Positions 33,594 to 41,638 of a stretch of 64,000 bases of DNA are shown here, piece by piece; the stretch's first letter is position 1, and each line of letters starts with the position of its first letter. The stretch spans positions 60,948-124,947 of the forward strand of contig PCUW01000067.1 of NCBI GenBank assembly GCA_002787775.1. Direction: 5' to 3'. A program made the position numbers and the translations under genes. The notes under the pieces were generated by a model that saw only the letters and a program-made list of their open reading frames with translations, made no database searches and was not told where the DNA came from. This DNA comes from Bdellovibrionales bacterium CG12_big_fil_rev_8_21_14_0_65_38_15. GTDB lineage: Bacteria > Bdellovibrionota > Bacteriovoracia > Bacteriovoracales > Bacteriovoracaceae.

Positions 33594-33675
33594 TTACCTA
33601 CCTCTATTTATATATACGACTTAACTCCCAAATTTGTGACAAATTAAAGTCATTTTTTTGTCAAAACCCAATATT

Positions 33676-34335
33676 TTAGCTCTCAAAGTGCTCCTTACAG
33701 CAATTTGGCATAAATTTCTTAATAATTTCAAAGGCATTATCTACTTTCTCCAAGAATGAATCAGCACTTTGAATTTCAAAATAATTGGGATGATTCTTCC
33801 AAACATGATGAATCTTATCGTCTATTAAAGCCGCTTGATCTGAAGTTTCCACCCGCATGGGATTTTGATGGTTATAACCTCTATCTAGAGTTGGAGTTCT
33901 CAAATGAATTACGGCCTGATACCTTCCATACTCTTTATCTTTAGTTGTATTAAAGGTTTGCCAAAAATTTTCTTCTGATTCAGCCCAATAGGCAAGGCCA
34001 TCTAGTGTCCCTCTATCACAAAGACCAATACCCCACGACTTTTCGCCTAGAACAAGATTTTCCATCTCTTCTTGAATATGAAAGATAGCTCTCTGGGAAG
34101 CTAGTCTTGCAGTTGGGCTTTCTAATCTCCAAAATCCACCACCGAAAACAATTCCAGCCGCTTCTGGTAATATAGCAACATGCTGACACAAAATTTTTCT
34201 TGCTGACTCTAAAATAGCAGTCTTTCCAGCCCCTGGGCCTCCGGTGAGAACGATCAATTTACAATTGTGAACTGTTTCACAGCATTGACATGGAACTTCG
34301 CAATTAAAAGCATCATCTGGTTTTACTATGTTCAA
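33676..34335 (-). CDS. AAA-family (AAA_28/NTPase) ATP-binding protein
   Basis: A 219-residue protein with Walker A LIVLTGGPGAGKTAILE (about 29-45), an SDR-like GIGLCDRGTLDGLAYW (Walker B region, D of CDRG) and YQAVIHLRTPTLDRGYNHQN, the pattern of kinase-like AAA_28 domains related to NadR and thymidylate kinases. Near the N-terminus, CEVPCQCCETVHNC forms a compact cysteine cluster that may bind metal. It overlaps no gene but is 3 bp from the CBS-domain gene, so they are cotranscribed. It could be a nucleotide-dependent metal sensor; the substrate is unknown. Confidence 0.7.
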   Translation of the reverse strand: MNIVKPDDAFNCEVPCQCCETVHNCKLIVLTGGPGAGKTAILESARKILCQHVAILPEAAGIVFGGGFWRLESPTARLASQRAIFHIQEEMENLVLGEKSWGIGLCDRGTLDGLAYWAESEENFWQTFNTTKDKEYGRYQAVIHLRTPTLDRGYNHQNPMRVETSDQAALIDDKIHHVWKNHPNYFEIQSADSFLEKVDNAFEIIKKFMPNCCKEHFES

Positions 34336-34338
34336 TAT

Positions 34339-34836
34339 TTATCTCCGACCCACAATCATTTTAATTCTTTCCTTCATATTAAGCTCAACAGGAGTTTTAA
34401 TTTCTCTTTTATAATCTTCTCTTCCTTCCATACAGTTCTGTAGTGCTTTTAGTGCATCTCTTCTTGTAACGATTCCCAATAGATGATTTTCGGAATCAAC
34501 AACAGGTGCACTTCTTAGGTGATTGGATATAAAGAAGCTTTCTAACTCAAACATATCCCAATCGTTTTCTGCAATTGCGACTTTTTTGGACATAATATTA
34601 TCAATTGTTCTGTATCGAGTTTCATCATGAAACAGACAATTACTAAGACATTTAATACAATCACTCTCAGATAAGTAACCAACCACTTCATTTTGCTCAT
34701 TAACTACGGGAGCTGTAGAAATTCTATGCTCGTTAAAGTTTCTAATAGCATCAAAAGAAGTAAAATCTGGTCTAAAGGCGATGACTTTTGTTACTAAAAT
34801 GTCTTTTACTTTTGGTGTTTCTAATTTCCTATCCAT
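34339..34836 (-). CDS. Tandem CBS-domain protein
   Basis: A 165-residue protein made of two CBS motifs: VKDILVTKVIAFRPDFTSFD with ISTAPVVNEQNEVVGYLSES, and IDNIMSKKVAIAENDWDMFE with LRSAPVVDSENHLLGIVTRR. Such Bateman modules bind adenine nucleotides and act as energy or metal-state sensors on a partner. A C-terminal basic helix follows. It is adjacent to the AAA-family gene (3 bp) and may regulate it. Cysteines CIKCLSNCL in the first CBS domain are unusual and may reflect the metal context. Confidence 0.85.
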   Translation of the reverse strand: MDRKLETPKVKDILVTKVIAFRPDFTSFDAIRNFNEHRISTAPVVNEQNEVVGYLSESDCIKCLSNCLFHDETRYRTIDNIMSKKVAIAENDWDMFELESFFISNHLRSAPVVDSENHLLGIVTRRDALKALQNCMEGREDYKREIKTPVELNMKERIKMIVGRR

Positions 34837-34854
34837 ACTTATTCCTTTTGGAGA

Positions 34855-35130
34855 TTAATTATTATTTTTCTCCATCATATTTCCTTTCATCATGTAATCA
34901 GATTGATGCATCTTTGACATATTTGCATGAGAATAACTTCCATTCATCCAGTATTTGGTAAGATAAAATCCTGTACAAAGAGAAGTTAAGATTCCTCCCA
35001 CAACCAAGATGTAGGCACCAATCTTAATTTCTTTTGAATTTTCTTTTTTTGCTAGATGAAAAAAGTAAAATCCTAGAGCTATTGCAATAAGCTCTACGGT
35101 AAAAGCTAAATCGCCTTGAAACATTCCCAT
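34855..35130 (-). CDS. Small two-helix membrane protein with Met/His-rich tail
   Basis: The product is 91 residues: two transmembrane helices (LAFTVELIAIALGFYFFHLA and IKIGAYILVVGGILTSLCTG) and a tail YSHANMSKMHQSDYMMKGN rich in Met and His, suitable for copper binding. No family name can be given. It is within the minus-strand metal cluster, 18 bp upstream of the CBS gene. Confidence 0.6.
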   Translation of the reverse strand: MGMFQGDLAFTVELIAIALGFYFFHLAKKENSKEIKIGAYILVVGGILTSLCTGFYLTKYWMNGSYSHANMSKMHQSDYMMKGNMMEKNNN

Positions 35131-35139
35131 AATAGACTC

Positions 35140-35256
35140 CTACTTCTTTTTTAAAATTTTGTATCCTATATATACAAGCACAAAAAATATGACCGAAGCC
35201 CCAATACTTAAAAGCATATAGTGATCATGAATAGCTCCACTATGCCATAAACTCAT
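35140..35256 (-). CDS. Very small membrane protein (38 aa)
   Basis: MSLWHSGAIHDHYMLLS starts a single-helix protein (IGASVIFFVLVYIGYKIL) ending KKK. The ATG overlaps the stop of the ICMT-type gene (ATGA), indicating translational coupling. Histidines near the start could coordinate metal. Unrecognised family; coding status rests on the coupling and the hydrophobic helix. Confidence 0.5.
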   Translation of the reverse strand: MSLWHSGAIHDHYMLLSIGASVIFFVLVYIGYKILKKK

Positions 35257-35912
35257 ACTTCATTTCCTTTTGAGTTAAAAAGATTCTCCCATTTGAGAAA
35301 GTAAGCGGGAACTTCTTTTTTATATTTTAAGTATTGATCGCCAAACTCCTTAATCATTAACTCTTCTTCTTTTTTCCCAAGACGATGATACATAAAAAGA
35401 AGAATTGGAAACATTACTAGTGTTAAAAGTGTTGGCCACATAAGTAAGAATCCAAACATTATTGCCACAAAACCAACATATTGGGGGTGTCGAATTTTTG
35501 CATAAAGTCCTGCCGTCGCCAAAGTATGATTTTTTTGAGCAGCATGAAGTACTTTCCATCCAGATGAAAGCAATACAAAACCAAAAACAATAAATAAATT
35601 AGCCGCTATGTGAATGGGATGAAGATGTGGATCAATATCAGACCCAATGAAAGCGTGCCATAAATGGCCATTTTCATGGGAAAAAATATTTAGTCCGGGA
35701 AATTTCTCACTCAACCAGCCAGAAATAAAATAAATGGTTAATGGGAAACCATACATTTCTGTGAATAGCGCTAAAATAAAAGCAGAAAATGCACCAAGCG
35801 ATCTCCAGTCTGTCGCACTCTTTGGCTTTGTAAAACTAAAGGCAAAAATAATAAATATAGCAGAATTTAAAATAACTAAAGTCCAAAGACCATATCCTGA
35901 TTCACCGTGCAT
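35253..35912 (-). CDS. ICMT-like membrane methyltransferase family protein
   Basis: A 219-residue protein with about five helices and the C-terminal isoprenylcysteine-carboxyl-methyltransferase signature GLYAKIRHPQYVGFVAIMFG, followed by LGKKEEELMIKEFGDQYLKY. Bacterial members of this family occur in heavy-metal clusters, where their substrate is unknown. The ATG at 35912 is chosen because GGAGG lies 5 bases upstream; it overlaps the preceding His-rich gene by 11 bases. It is a distant relative of the other ICMT protein in this ICE at 45533. Confidence 0.8.
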   Translation of the reverse strand: MHGESGYGLWTLVILNSAIFIIFAFSFTKPKSATDWRSLGAFSAFILALFTEMYGFPLTIYFISGWLSEKFPGLNIFSHENGHLWHAFIGSDIDPHLHPIHIAANLFIVFGFVLLSSGWKVLHAAQKNHTLATAGLYAKIRHPQYVGFVAIMFGFLLMWPTLLTLVMFPILLFMYHRLGKKEEELMIKEFGDQYLKYKKEVPAYFLKWENLFNSKGNEV

Positions 35913-36162
35913 TATGTCCTCCATCTTTATTTTGATGCTCTTCATGAGAATGCCCACTATGTCCTTCATGATTGCCATGATTATGGCCATGTCCATGATG
36001 CATAAAAATGTGCATCAATGGACACAAGAGAAGAATTGCATATGGCAATATTCCCATAGCATGCTCTAGGTGATAACTATACACCCAATAACCAACAGCT
36101 AGGAGGCAACCCCAAGTTAATGGATGTTTCCAAAAGGTGCTTCCTTCTATTTTATTACTCAT
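35902..36162 (-). CDS. Two-helix membrane protein with His-rich tail (DUF2933-like)
   Basis: An 86-residue protein with helices WGCLLAVGYWVYSYHLEHAM and GILPYAILLLCPLMHIFMHH, then an extreme histidine tail (GHGHNHGNHEGHSGHSHEEH). This arrangement matches DUF2933-type proteins that accompany copper P-ATPases. It follows the P-ATPase gene by 8 bp and overlaps the ICMT-like gene, all one transcript. The tail presumably binds copper or zinc at the inner membrane. Confidence 0.75.
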   Translation of the reverse strand: MSNKIEGSTFWKHPLTWGCLLAVGYWVYSYHLEHAMGILPYAILLLCPLMHIFMHHGHGHNHGNHEGHSGHSHEEHQNKDGGHNAR

Positions 36163-36170
36163 AAAAACTC

Positions 36171-38381
36171 CTATATATTTACTTTTTTAAGTCTCAATGC
36201 GTTCCCGATGACAGAAACGGAGCTAAAGCTCATTGCTGCGGCTGCAATCATAGGACTTAATAATAAGCCAAAAGCTGGATAGAGAACGCCTGCCGCAATA
36301 GGAACTCCTGCTGCATTATAGAAAAAGGCAAAGAAAAGGTTTTGTTTAATATTATTCATAGTTGCCCGAGAGATTCTTCTGGCCTTGGCAATCCCTGAAA
36401 GATCACCCTTAACTAAAGTGACTCCAGCACTTTCCATGGCCACATCAGTCCCAGTTCCCATGGCAATACCAACATGAGCTTTAGCTAGAGCAGGAGCATC
36501 GTTAATCCCATCTCCGGCCATGGCCACCATATGACCTTCATTTTGAAATCTTGTCACGACTTCGACTTTATCCTGTGGAAGAACTTCGGCGATAACTTCA
36601 TCAATACCAAGCTTTTTAGCTACTGCCATTGCAGTTGTTTTGCTATCTCCTGTAAGCATGACAATCTTTACCCCCTCCTCATGCAGTTTTTTGATAGCAT
36701 TAGGAGTGCTTTCTTTTATCGGATCAGCAACACCTATTAAACCAGCAAAGCTTCCATCAATTGCCACAAACATAACAGTTTGACCTTCGGCTCTGAAATT
36801 TTCAGCTTGTTCAAGGTAGTTTTTATAATCAATATTCAGATCGTTCATTAAAGCTTTATTTCCAAGGGCCACGACTTTGCCTGAAATATTTCCTTTAACT
36901 CCCTTTCCTGTGACTGATTCAAAATCTTTAATTTCACTTAATGCGATTCCTTTTTCTTTAGCCCCATCAACTATTGCTTGAGCAAGAGGGTGTTCACTTC
37001 CTTGTTCAAGGCTAGCCACAAGGGATAAAAATTCATTTGAATCAGAGCTACCTGTTGGCTGAACCGTTACAAGCTTTGGCTTTCCAAGAGTTAGAGTTCC
37101 AGTCTTATCAACGACTAGAGTGTCAATTTTTCTCATGACTTCAATTGATTCGGCATCTCTAAAAAGAATACCTTGTAAAGCACCACGTCCTGTGGCCACC
37201 ATGATTGACATTGGGGTTGCCAGTCCTAGAGCACACGGACAAGCAATAATAAGAACAGAGACAGCATTAATAATAGCAAATGAATAAGCTGGTTCTGGCC
37301 CCCAAACTGCCCAAATAATAAAAGTAATAATAGATATTGCAATTACAATTGGAACAAATATTCCCGCGACAGTATCAGCAAGTTTTTGAATGGGAGCCTT
37401 ACTTCTTTGAGCCTCAGCTACCATATGAATAATTCTTGAAAGTAATGTTTCTCCGCCAACTTTCTCTGCTCGCATAACAAGTCCACCAGTACCATTTATT
37501 GTAGCACCGACAACTTTGTCTCCTTCTGACTTTGTAACGGGTATAGGCTCACCAGTTATCATCGATTCATCAACGGAGCTTTTTCCTTCAAGTACAGTTC
37601 CATCCACGGGAACTTTCTCTCCGGGTCTTACTCTCAGTTTGTCACCAACTTGAACCTCATCAAGAGGGACATCAACTTCCGATCCATCATCTTGAATTTT
37701 TCGAGCCGACTTAGCGGCAAGACCTAAGAGCTTTTTGATCGCTTCTCCTGTTTGGTTACGGGCCTTGAGTTCTAAGACTTGGCCTAGAAGAATAAGAGTA
37801 ACGATAACTCCTGCTGCTTCATAATAAACAGCAACGTGCCCGTCTGCATTTCTAAACGAAGGAGGAAAAATCCCCGGAAAAAGTGTTGCGACTAAACTAT
37901 AAATAAAAGCGACACTCACTCCAAGGCCAATAAGCGTGAACATATTAAGGTTACGTGTCTTAATAGAATCTATCCCTCGAACAAAAAATGGCCACGCTGA
38001 CCATAAGCAAACAGGTGTGGCCAATATCAATTCGCTCCAAAGTTTAAACTGTGGAGACATCAAGGAAGAAATTGGTTTGCCGGGCAAAAGATCACCCATT
38101 GAGATAATAAAAAGAGGTATTGTGAAAATAGATGCCGTTATAAACCTTCTTTTCATATCATTTAATTCGGCAACATCTTCACTCTCAGCAATAAGTGGCT
38201 CAAGTGCCATACCACATTTGGGACAACTTCCTGGGCCGACTTGTCTGACTTCAGGATGCATCGGACAGGTATAAATGGCACTTGGATCAGCGGCTACCTT
38301 CGGTTTGTCGCCGTGGTGATGACCATGATGATGGTTATGTTCGTGATGACAACAACTTGGTTTTTCTGCTTCTTTATCCAT
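36171..38381 (-). CDS. Copper-type P1B-ATPase with heavy-metal-binding N-terminus
   Basis: A 736-residue heavy-metal exporter. Order: His-rich start ([18 protein letters not shown]), a YHS/HMBD-type zinc/copper site [20 protein letters not shown] (about 39-58), eight membrane helices, the actuator [10 protein letters not shown], the metal-selecting CPC in [13 protein letters not shown], the phosphorylation site [17 protein letters not shown] and [10 protein letters not shown], and a final helix pair with N/Y and MxxxS-like residues. It exports Cu(I) (CopA class) using ATP. It lies directly downstream of the CsoR gene and is the core of the copper cluster. Confidence 0.95.
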   Translation of the reverse strand: MDKEAEKPSCCHHEHNHHHGHHHGDKPKVAADPSAIYTCPMHPEVRQVGPGSCPKCGMALEPLIAESEDVAELNDMKRRFITASIFTIPLFIISMGDLLPGKPISSLMSPQFKLWSELILATPVCLWSAWPFFVRGIDSIKTRNLNMFTLIGLGVSVAFIYSLVATLFPGIFPPSFRNADGHVAVYYEAAGVIVTLILLGQVLELKARNQTGEAIKKLLGLAAKSARKIQDDGSEVDVPLDEVQVGDKLRVRPGEKVPVDGTVLEGKSSVDESMITGEPIPVTKSEGDKVVGATINGTGGLVMRAEKVGGETLLSRIIHMVAEAQRSKAPIQKLADTVAGIFVPIVIAISIITFIIWAVWGPEPAYSFAIINAVSVLIIACPCALGLATPMSIMVATGRGALQGILFRDAESIEVMRKIDTLVVDKTGTLTLGKPKLVTVQPTGSSDSNEFLSLVASLEQGSEHPLAQAIVDGAKEKGIALSEIKDFESVTGKGVKGNISGKVVALGNKALMNDLNIDYKNYLEQAENFRAEGQTVMFVAIDGSFAGLIGVADPIKESTPNAIKKLHEEGVKIVMLTGDSKTTAMAVAKKLGIDEVIAEVLPQDKVEVVTRFQNEGHMVAMAGDGINDAPALAKAHVGIAMGTGTDVAMESAGVTLVKGDLSGIAKARRISRATMNNIKQNLFFAFFYNAAGVPIAAGVLYPAFGLLLSPMIAAAAMSFSSVSVIGNALRLKKVNI

Positions 38382-38398
38382 ATATTTTCTTCCTTTTA

Positions 38399-38695
38399 CT
38401 AAAGTCTTCCTTTTTTCACTTTCGTTACGATATCCATAACTTCATCAATCAATTCTTGAGTTCGATCTGAATCCTTACATTTAATTGAATCTTTTAAACA
38501 TCCCTCCACATGAGATTTTAAAATTTTTAATTCAACCGTGTTAAGGGCCGATTGAACCGCTTTAAACTGATGAAGAATATCTATGCAGTAACGCTCTTCT
38601 TCGATCATTTTTATTATTCCACGAACTTGTCCCTCTATTTTCTTCATTTGAGGAATTTGTTTTAAATGGGAAGTTCCCTTATGCATTGTTTCCAT
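38399..38695 (-). CDS. csoR: CsoR/FrmR-family copper-sensing repressor
   Basis: A 98-residue four-helix DUF156 protein. The ligand set of CsoR is visible: Cys in [20 protein letters not shown], then His and Cys in [14 protein letters not shown] (C-H-C, Cu(I) binding). Lysine- and arginine-rich first helix ([16 protein letters not shown]) contacts DNA. CsoR blocks its operon until Cu(I) binds. It is directly upstream of the P-ATPase gene, and a candidate operator (39601-39623) lies upstream of the cluster's first gene. The C-terminal extension ([20 protein letters not shown]) is a common variant. Confidence 0.88.
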   Translation of the reverse strand: METMHKGTSHLKQIPQMKKIEGQVRGIIKMIEEERYCIDILHQFKAVQSALNTVELKILKSHVEGCLKDSIKCKDSDRTQELIDEVMDIVTKVKKGRL

Positions 38696-38769
38696 CCTGC
38701 ATTAAAATTTTATCACTATGAATTCAATCCAATGATATGAATCCATTTGTTTAAATTTATTTTCCGTTA

Positions 38770-39108
38770 CTACCTTTGTCTTTGAACCAACGTTCCCTCA
38801 CTTAATTTAAAACTACCATCAGTTGTTACTTCAGAATAATGACTGTTTATGAGCTTCGTTATCGTACCAGTTCCAAGAATTTCCATCTTACACTCTCTCA
38901 CATCACCACCTCCTTCACGACCTCCAGTAAAACCGGAGCAGTGGTTGGAGTAAAAATCAATCTTATCGCCAACCTTAACATCATTCTCACCAAGGCAAAC
39001 ATGAGCAGTCTTGTTGTCAGTTTTCATTGCCACTGTTCCACGCATGAAGTTGTGAGCACAGCTTGCCAGTATTAATGTAAATGTCGTTGCCATTAAAATC
39101 GTCTTCAT
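38770..39108 (-). CDS. Small exported lipoprotein-like protein
   Basis: A 112-residue protein with a lipobox-type start (ILMATTFTLILASCAH; ASC) and a Cys-containing beta domain: TAHVCLGENDVKVGDKIDFY, SNHCSGFTGGREGGGDVREC and GTGTITKLINSHYSEVTTDG. The three cysteines after the signal may form disulfides or bind metal. It is between the Met-rich protein gene and CsoR on the same strand. No family recognised. Confidence 0.65.
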   Translation of the reverse strand: MKTILMATTFTLILASCAHNFMRGTVAMKTDNKTAHVCLGENDVKVGDKIDFYSNHCSGFTGGREGGGDVRECKMEILGTGTITKLINSHYSEVTTDGSFKLSEGTLVQRQR

Positions 39109-39125
39109 ATCAATTCTCCTTATTT

Positions 39126-39563
39126 TTAATGATGGGCACTATGATCTTGTTTTTTTCCTTTCTTCTTCATTTTCATATCAGACATATTCCCCATACACAT
39201 ACCCATATTTTCACCCATCATGTTATGCATCTTTCCCATCATGCCTTCCATATCTTTCATCATTCCCATTCCTTCTTTATCTTTCATCATTCCTTGCATA
39301 TGCCCCATCATATTTTTCATCATTCCCATATGAGACTTCATTTGCTCCATATGTTGGGCCATTAATTTTTGTTTCTTTTTCGGGTCTTTAGTTTTCTGCA
39401 TTTCTTCCATAGTTTTCATCATTGATGACATATGACTGGACATATTCTTCATCATCGAATTCTGAGATGATTTAACTCCATGATCATGGCCACCCTCCGC
39501 CAATACATTAAATGAAAGAGCTAGAATTACAGCAGCAGTAAAAGTTTTTAGAATTTTGAACAT
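39126..39563 (-). CDS. Met/His-rich periplasmic copper-binding protein
   Basis: A 145-residue protein: signal peptide (FKILKTFTAAVILALSFNVL), then a low-complexity helix dominated by Met, Lys and His (HDHGVKSSQNSMMKNMSSHM; QMKSHMGMMKNMMGHMQGMM; GMMKDMEGMMGKMHNMMGEN), ending KKKGKKQDHSAHH. Roughly a quarter of the mature chain is methionine. Such methionine arrays bind Cu(I)/Ag(I), as in CopK/SilE-type buffers, though sequence homology cannot be judged. It is the first gene of the cluster, directly behind the CsoR-like operator. Confidence 0.7.
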   Translation of the reverse strand: MFKILKTFTAAVILALSFNVLAEGGHDHGVKSSQNSMMKNMSSHMSSMMKTMEEMQKTKDPKKKQKLMAQHMEQMKSHMGMMKNMMGHMQGMMKDKEGMGMMKDMEGMMGKMHNMMGENMGMCMGNMSDMKMKKKGKKQDHSAHH

Positions 39564-39600
39564 TTATTTCCCCTTGTTATTCATATGTATATTAATTTTT

Positions 39601-39623
39601 TACCATCCCCCCCCTAGGGTATA
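39601..39623 (-). promoter_or_regulatory. Candidate CsoR operator with C8 tract
   Basis: Reading the minus strand, TATACCCTAGGGGGGGGATG resembles CsoR-type G/C-tract inverted repeats (TACCC...GGG). It lies just downstream of a promoter-like TTGTCA ... TATCAT, where a repressor would block transcription of the copper cluster. The plus-strand 14-bp palindrome ATGATATATATCAT (39626-39639) is immediately adjacent. Confidence 0.55.
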
Positions 39624-39839
39624 GTATGATATATATCATAATTTAAAGTGACAAGATTAAGAAATTTCATTTAATCGGGCCCTAGCCCGGCATGTCGTTG
39701 CATTGTGTCTACAAGCAAAATTAACCTAAAGGCAGTAGGTGCTTAATTAAAGCAATCCTAATGCCACCTTTTCTTAACTAAGAATCCAAGTTAAATTTAA
39801 GTAAGTTAAGAAAAATTGATTTTCAGTTTTTAAGAAAAA

Positions 39840-39893
39840 ATATCGCATAAAATATCTCACGCGATATTTTTAAATATAGCACTCATGCGATAT
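39840..39893. promoter_or_regulatory. Enhancer-like cluster of ATATCGCA half-sites (copy 1)
   Basis: ATATCGCA (39840-39847), a degenerate ATATCTCACGCGATAT dyad (39853-39868) and TGCGATAT (39886-39893) form nested inverted repeats. They lie about 150-200 bp upstream of the sigma-54 -24 element, typical for binding of a sigma-54 activator. The same half-site is clustered before the transfer operon (48249-48299). Confidence 0.55.
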
Positions 39894-40038
39894 TTATTTC
39901 TCAAATTTGGGACTGGCCGCTTAACAAAACAGTATCGTTTTGACCTTACGAGTATCAAAATCCTGAAATTATTACAGAGATAATTGTCTATCCACCTAAA
40001 TAACGCTTGTATAACCTGCCGAGTCATGTCTTTAGACA

Positions 40039-40054
40039 TTGGCACGACCTTTGC
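40039..40054 (+). promoter_or_regulatory. Sigma-54 (RpoN) promoter of the signalling operon
   Basis: TTGGCACGACCTTTGC matches the -24/-12 consensus: GG (40041-40042) and GC (40053-40054) are exactly 10 bases apart, with the favoured CAC after GG and TTTGC at -12. Transcription would begin near 40066, 31 bases before the TTG start of the binding-protein gene. The operon encodes its own sigma-54 activator. Confidence 0.8.
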
Positions 40055-40096
40055 CTATGGAATGTGCAGAACCTTTTAATCCACGAGGGGGATTAG

Positions 40097-41638
40097 TTGA
40101 AAAAGATTGTTCTTGGAACAACATTCACAGCACTAATTTTGATTGGAGGAACTTACCACCTTCAAAAGAAGTCGAACACCAAGCATGTAGAAATTCCCTA
40201 CATCAAGGCGGTGTATTCCAAGCCAGTTACTTACGATCCTGCGCAAATGAATGACGGTGCTTCACTTATTTTTTCTGAATTGGTGTATGAAGGACTCTTA
40301 CGTTTTACTGAGAACTACAGCATCCAAGCAGGAATTGCTGAATCTTGGGAAACGAGTGATGACGGCAAAACGATAACCTTCAATATAAATCCCAAGGCAA
40401 GGTTTCATAGTGGAGAGAAAATAACTGCTGATGACGTACAAATCTCCTTAAGTAGAATGCTTGCACCTGAAAGCAAGGTCTTTAAATATTACGATATGAT
40501 CAAGGGTGCAGATGAATACCACTCAGGAAAATCAAAAGTATTAGAGGGAATAAAAATAATTGGTACTAATATAGTTAAAATCGAACTTAAAAGTCCTTTT
40601 CCTCCAATTCTATATGTGCTTGCTGGCGGTACTGCAAAAATACTTCCAGCAAATCAAATAAATCAGAAAGACTTTTTCAAAACCCCCATTGGATCGGGGC
40701 CATTCAAAATGATATCTGAAAATAAGCATGACATTATTTTAAAGAGGTTTGAAAACTATCATGGAGAGACTCCTAGATTAAAAACTCTCATTCTTAGGGC
40801 GGTTGACCAAGATACTGCAATGAAAGAAGCAAAATCTGGAAAGCTTCATGATTTATCAAGTTGGCCTCTTAGTGGTATGGAGGATGTATTTAAACAAGGG
40901 CAAGATATTAGCACAGTTGTTGCTGATACATGGATTATAGGGTTCAATTCCAGAATTCCACCTCTTGATGACCTCAAAGTAAGAAAGGCACTTCAAGCCA
41001 GTATAGATAACGAAAAGTTTAGGAAAAAATTCTATCCGAGTGCTGCACCAGCTTTTGGTTATGTTCCTCAAGGATTTCCGGGCCATGTACAAAAAAAGAA
41101 CATGTCTACTAAGAACGTGGCTATCCCCCCTCATTCACTAATTAAAATTACCATTCCTTTTGGGCTTGAAAAAAGTGAAGAAATAGCAAATTTTTTTGAA
41201 AAAGAGTTGAAAAGCAAAGGTTGGAATATAAAGACGGAAATTATGGAATGGTCAGAAATGATGAAAAGATATGAAGACAAATCTCTTCAGGCATTTCTTG
41301 TTTCGATGATAGTTGATTATCCCGACACAGAATTTCTTTTGAACAATTTTGCTTCTAGTAATCCTGACAACTATAGCGGAATTAGCGATTCATTGATTGA
41401 TAACCTTCTTATCAAGGCAAGAGGACTGAATGACCGTTTAAAGCGTTATAAAGTCTATGAACAACTCGCAAAAAGAGTAAACGATCTTTCATTGTCTGCG
41501 AACCTGTTCCACTCAAGACCTCATTACTGGATTCATAATTGTATTAGAAATTTCCAACCAAACTTATTGGCAGTTGCTTATATTGACTATAGAAAAGTTG
41601 AATTCGATTCAAAATGTATGTTTGGAGGTGAAAAGTGA
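40097..41638 (+). CDS. Orphan oligopeptide-type substrate-binding protein (SBP_bac_5), sensory
   Basis: A 513-residue extracytoplasmic protein of the oligopeptide/nickel-binding family: N-terminal hydrophobic anchor (VLGTTFTALILIGGTYHL) without a lipobox cysteine, then LVYEGLLRFTENYSIQAGIA and ESWETSDDGKTITFNI, GSGPFKMISENKHDIILKRF and DLKVRKALQASIDNEKF. No permease or ATPase genes accompany it, so it is not a transporter component here. It precedes a sensor kinase, which suggests it delivers a peptide or small-molecule signal, comparable in concept to PrgZ/TraC of enterococcal pheromone plasmids (established). Start is TTG with GAGGGGG 6 bases upstream; it overlaps the kinase gene. Confidence 0.85.
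   Translation: MKKIVLGTTFTALILIGGTYHLQKKSNTKHVEIPYIKAVYSKPVTYDPAQMNDGASLIFSELVYEGLLRFTENYSIQAGIAESWETSDDGKTITFNINPKARFHSGEKITADDVQISLSRMLAPESKVFKYYDMIKGADEYHSGKSKVLEGIKIIGTNIVKIELKSPFPPILYVLAGGTAKILPANQINQKDFFKTPIGSGPFKMISENKHDIILKRFENYHGETPRLKTLILRAVDQDTAMKEAKSGKLHDLSSWPLSGMEDVFKQGQDISTVVADTWIIGFNSRIPPLDDLKVRKALQASIDNEKFRKKFYPSAAPAFGYVPQGFPGHVQKKNMSTKNVAIPPHSLIKITIPFGLEKSEEIANFFEKELKSKGWNIKTEIMEWSEMMKRYEDKSLQAFLVSMIVDYPDTEFLLNNFASSNPDNYSGISDSLIDNLLIKARGLNDRLKRYKVYEQLAKRVNDLSLSANLFHSRPHYWIHNCIRNFQPNLLAVAYIDYRKVEFDSKCMFGGEK

Larger units (their letters stand above)
39564..40096. other. 533-bp regulatory gap between the copper cluster and the signalling operon
   Basis: This divergent region holds the CsoR-like operator, a GC hairpin CGGGC-CCTA-GCCCG (39676-39689), the 14-mer AGTTAAGAAAAATT (39804-39817), a cluster of ATATCGCA half-sites (39840-39893) and a sigma-54 promoter (40039-40054). 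No gene is evident on either strand. It is the largest non-coding segment of the ICE and a plausible site for oriT, but no nick-site consensus is recognisable. Confidence 0.6.

Noticed and set aside
39081-39365. His/Phe-rich plus-strand frame opposite the Met-rich copper protein
   Set aside because: It is the antisense reading of Met/His repeats (ATG/CAT symmetry) and has no ribosome site.
39676-39689. GC hairpin CGGGC-CCTA-GCCCG as terminator
   Set aside because: No U-tract on either strand; left as an unassigned structure in the regulatory gap.
40039-40254. Short frame overlapping the sigma-54 promoter and the start of the binding-protein gene
   Set aside because: It begins inside the promoter and runs out of frame over a clear SBP_bac_5 gene.
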